Positions 63,701-64,000 of a stretch of 64,000 nucleotides of DNA are shown here, in pieces. Origin of the DNA: Membranihabitans maritimus (lineage in GTDB: Bacteria > Bacteroidota > Bacteroidia > Chitinophagales > Saprospiraceae); assembly GCF_021729145.1 (NCBI RefSeq), contig NZ_JAJSLW010000022.1, positions 1 to 64,000 on the forward strand, given 5' to 3'. The notes beneath the pieces are model-generated. The model had not been told where the DNA came from and ran no database searches. It saw only the letters and a program-made list of their open reading frames with translations. Numbering within the stretch: position 1 is the first letter of the stretch; each line of letters begins with the position of its first letter. The translations under genes were made by a program, and so were the position numbers.

Positions 63701-64000
63701 TTCATCGCATTGGCAATTTTCATACCTGTATATCCAGGAGTTCCTCCTTCTCCATATTTATTTCTTTCCCAGGCTACTTTATACATATCAGTAAAGGATT
63801 CCGCACCGGGTGCTTTCATTGGTCCGGCGTTTATATTCCTACGATACATATAATTCACTTCGGGAATACCTGGTAAATCTAGAATGGGATATTCATACAC
63901 TTGATTAAAATTAGGTTGTCCTTCAGATACATCCACCGACACCAAAGATCGTTTGTACAGGTTTACCAACCATAGGGTATTTTCATCTGCAGTCACATCA
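57769..64000 (-). CDS. Giant T9SS-exported multidomain surface protein (5' end outside window)
   Basis: The frame is open to the edge: an in-frame codon precedes the GTG at 63996, so that is not the start. Visible are over 2,075 residues. From the N-terminus: a malectin-like carbohydrate-binding domain (about 50-225), a propeller-like or unassigned stretch, an SdrD B-like domain (about 515-655, GNYVWCDGNGDGIQQ), Cys-rich HYR/CUB-like repeats (about 900-1400), the module shared with the gene at 51727 (about 1415-1685), a dockerin-like motif (DVNNNGILDLNDLLTVRN near 1780) and a T9SS type A domain (IYPNPVNSNS). Likely an adhesin or gliding/aggregation factor. Encoded upstream of the purM operon with its own terminator. 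Confidence 0.85.
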   Translation of the reverse strand, partial: DVTADENTLWLVNLYKRSLVSVDVSEGQPNFNQVYEYPILDLPGIPEVNYMYRRNINAGPMKAPGAESFTDMYKVAWERNKYGEGGTPGYTGMKIANAMNEAEHTTEEQLYRSYYLGEEISYNVPITKNGSYTVRLHFVELDEKFNPDDNSEPEQRLFNVLAENNIKLENYNIIENAGGFATAVVAEFEVDVLDNELNLEFVGIGGSKAKVSGIQIIGNEVMNSGELRPWGLTFHEGRGYIGLISDASVSRNKDHLYGFVLSFDPDNISGGFTNELQFPLKYRRERVSHADLVSPQPNKTSVWEAWIEEWHETQIPLDDETVFASYPQPILSDIDFDSKGDMVIGLMDRWAHQVGYRNYPAIVGNQTYIVGYAAGDILKAMKKTGPVQTRDGENYDLEALNYDEPPTPYLNNDGPSYQGEFFYMDYYEASRAHHGELFTGGFGVMPETDEVVLTVFNPLVTNGRELFENEGVFSQGTHVYSTENGDKNRAYLFIDQYEFGKANGLGDIEFLKSLPGINIGNYVWCDGNGDGIQQPNENGIPGVELSLICVDEEEGNTLVATTTTNIYGEYIFLNVNPNKRYLITMDLNQDGLEGFRREVTQRNAGGIDGDLIDSDAKGDLIPGFGVIEVNSLELQYNYSFDFGLLGPEVQDVQRTVCLEPNQTRGVFDLCEIADSVDMSGGNNVYFYRSEEDAIQNLNRIDIEGCNYESLSDTLFARVSVPGDILCYSIATVELIVNDIETNIVINKQVCEDTPTDLTRLINLNQESTMVFTSPSYNESDMIADLENYIPDQLPVTLYFKASFNVNCDAFGELNLTAIPSFEIDMEENASICMGEQFFFSDLNISFPEGAGSIDDIYWETTGSGTFNSGPQFSNAQSYTPSQDDIDDGYIEFTLVASNECYLVERLVKLTIFNEEMIRIDCPETRTVDCTNDSIADLFNPLFPKPTAVVACDKFINPELNYVEIDKYDCPEEGDSIVGRIVRHWIFEYKVNVCDDDVINKVFDPECTRIIEAECSDTIYISTLPLDSLVCPDSMVMLECEEVDSLDANGNPHPYLTGVPRLDTIDLYPGLDSSFCSIYATYEDVQFIPNCGSTGMIKRIWTIHNRCGKEKIMCEQWIQIQDTKAPIIRKDFSFYHKYDGDTVIINTEKDECVGLFYPSIYTRDLCVGVHSVKAMVANYGAVELVRIDSNIYRALEPIRIPYGHEPVEVVYEASDLCWNMSELSHFVRVKDHTPPTVVVDDNVSISLTQKKSWLKAEELDEGSWDNCGDVMVLARRMDWETFCVELCTDEISEITTLEDLNKIDPLSVLDEGDVELYYRDMIRWLEEDYSCGDELVEGWRQGIRSYWAENCGPKDEHGNPLINVTNTFIGGGWSKKVPFGCEDVCQDVMVEILVMDQWCNWGKSWTTVRVEDKVEPKLLQRLEDVTLSCDAYNKYYKSVVDLAVEAGNSENDSAVYANLDNLLGGYNIAWENSNGEPVNMNGDLLPADFSVLNTICGDSLKEIKYQDTLHDGEIVWKTRSIEVSYLEDLPTDVKNGYLGVNCTATVVQDIWPDIDECGYGTIMRKFYVSIGCGNKNTTREYTQTINIEPTCPLRSSMFSWPEDTEICMPLTLNAQGNVNLPVSRIGKVDYTFPNDCRTIGIGHRDRVLEVLESDNMHKIVRTYTVKDWCSGESLEYDQVIVLVDTCDAGNEDAVTLAGTISNPNDQPILNVELNIMEQKDLMEKYGIANGNYFMQIPYQFDRVYLTKEDSYRKGVSLLDLIWIQRVLSNKSTFDNKYQEISADVNNNGILDLNDLLTVRNLYIGRIHEFSDVQPWKFIDKKSGKGYADIPVGKSLNENDWIGVKMGDVNFDSDHLIRSNNRSTGNTYPVTLEYTTNDNGDPIVKFIAGSEIRPEGVQMSLDFSDVGDYSIEGMGLQNDGMDIYRSSGEIKLIWLSKETAHKISEGDILFTATVKNLDQNEFLKLGSSLVPEIYGTDMVAKEISFNHRKSDRGWSHKIYPNPVNSNSILEIKAPGTQEVNITIRGIDGKLVRSWDSELSEGINRLDINFESYLRPGVYFYQILNGESMQTGRFEIIPE

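Overview
The window comes from a low-GC member of the Bacteroidota, most likely a Saprospiria/Lewinella-type bacterium. Four secreted proteins carry a C-terminal sorting domain of the type IX secretion system (T9SS). Other family-level signs are a GSCFA protein, a Bacteroidota-type PurM, a serine palmitoyltransferase-like enzyme, an RND pump fused to its outer-membrane factor, and seven exact copies of the Bacteroidota -7 promoter box (TAnnTTTG). There is one tRNA (His) and no rRNA. I saw no CRISPR array, no intact transposase and no integrase.

Layout. 0.3-3.6 kb (+): KDG kinase, KDPG aldolase and NAD(P)HX repair. 3.7-5.8 kb (-): phosphoesterase, quinone oxidoreductase-like protein and a DUF502 membrane protein. 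6.0-10.2 kb (+): Ser/Thr dehydratase, panB, mltG, tilS. 10.1-20.4 kb: mixed housekeeping genes (VWA protein, mdh, an M43 protease, a flavoprotein, GSCFA, a universal stress protein, a BCCT transporter and an FKBP isomerase). 20.7-22.2 kb: a beta-propeller lipoprotein gene broken by a structured, apparently non-coding insert of about 276 bp. 22.2-24.4 kb (-): a PIF1-like helicase. 24.8-30.5 kb (+): a compact pentose-phosphate operon, tkt-gnd-zwf-pgl.

30.6-44.3 kb is a heavy-metal and redox region, almost all on the minus strand. It holds a di-heme cytochrome / Rieske / outer-membrane barrel operon. It also holds a metal-efflux cluster with a Cys-rich small protein, a CzcA-OMF fusion, CzcB, a PII-like protein, a P1B-4-like ATPase and a CDF transporter. 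At its left edge lie two gene fossils side by side: the tail of a second czcB and the tail of a second pgl. This marks an old rearrangement.

44.3-64 kb: a nested inverted-repeat element, an S8 protease lipoprotein, an M1 aminopeptidase with a T9SS tail, an orphan lipoprotein, tRNA-His, pyrR-pyrB, and purM-folC-spt. Two T9SS-exported proteins here share a Cys-rich module of about 270 residues. The larger, over 2,075 residues, runs off the right edge.

Best candidates for something undescribed are the structured insert at 20963-21238, the nested inverted repeat at 44467-44651, the fossil junction at 30635-31016, and the combination of pumps with altered metal-site residues in the efflux cluster. 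No complete new system is proven by the sequence alone.
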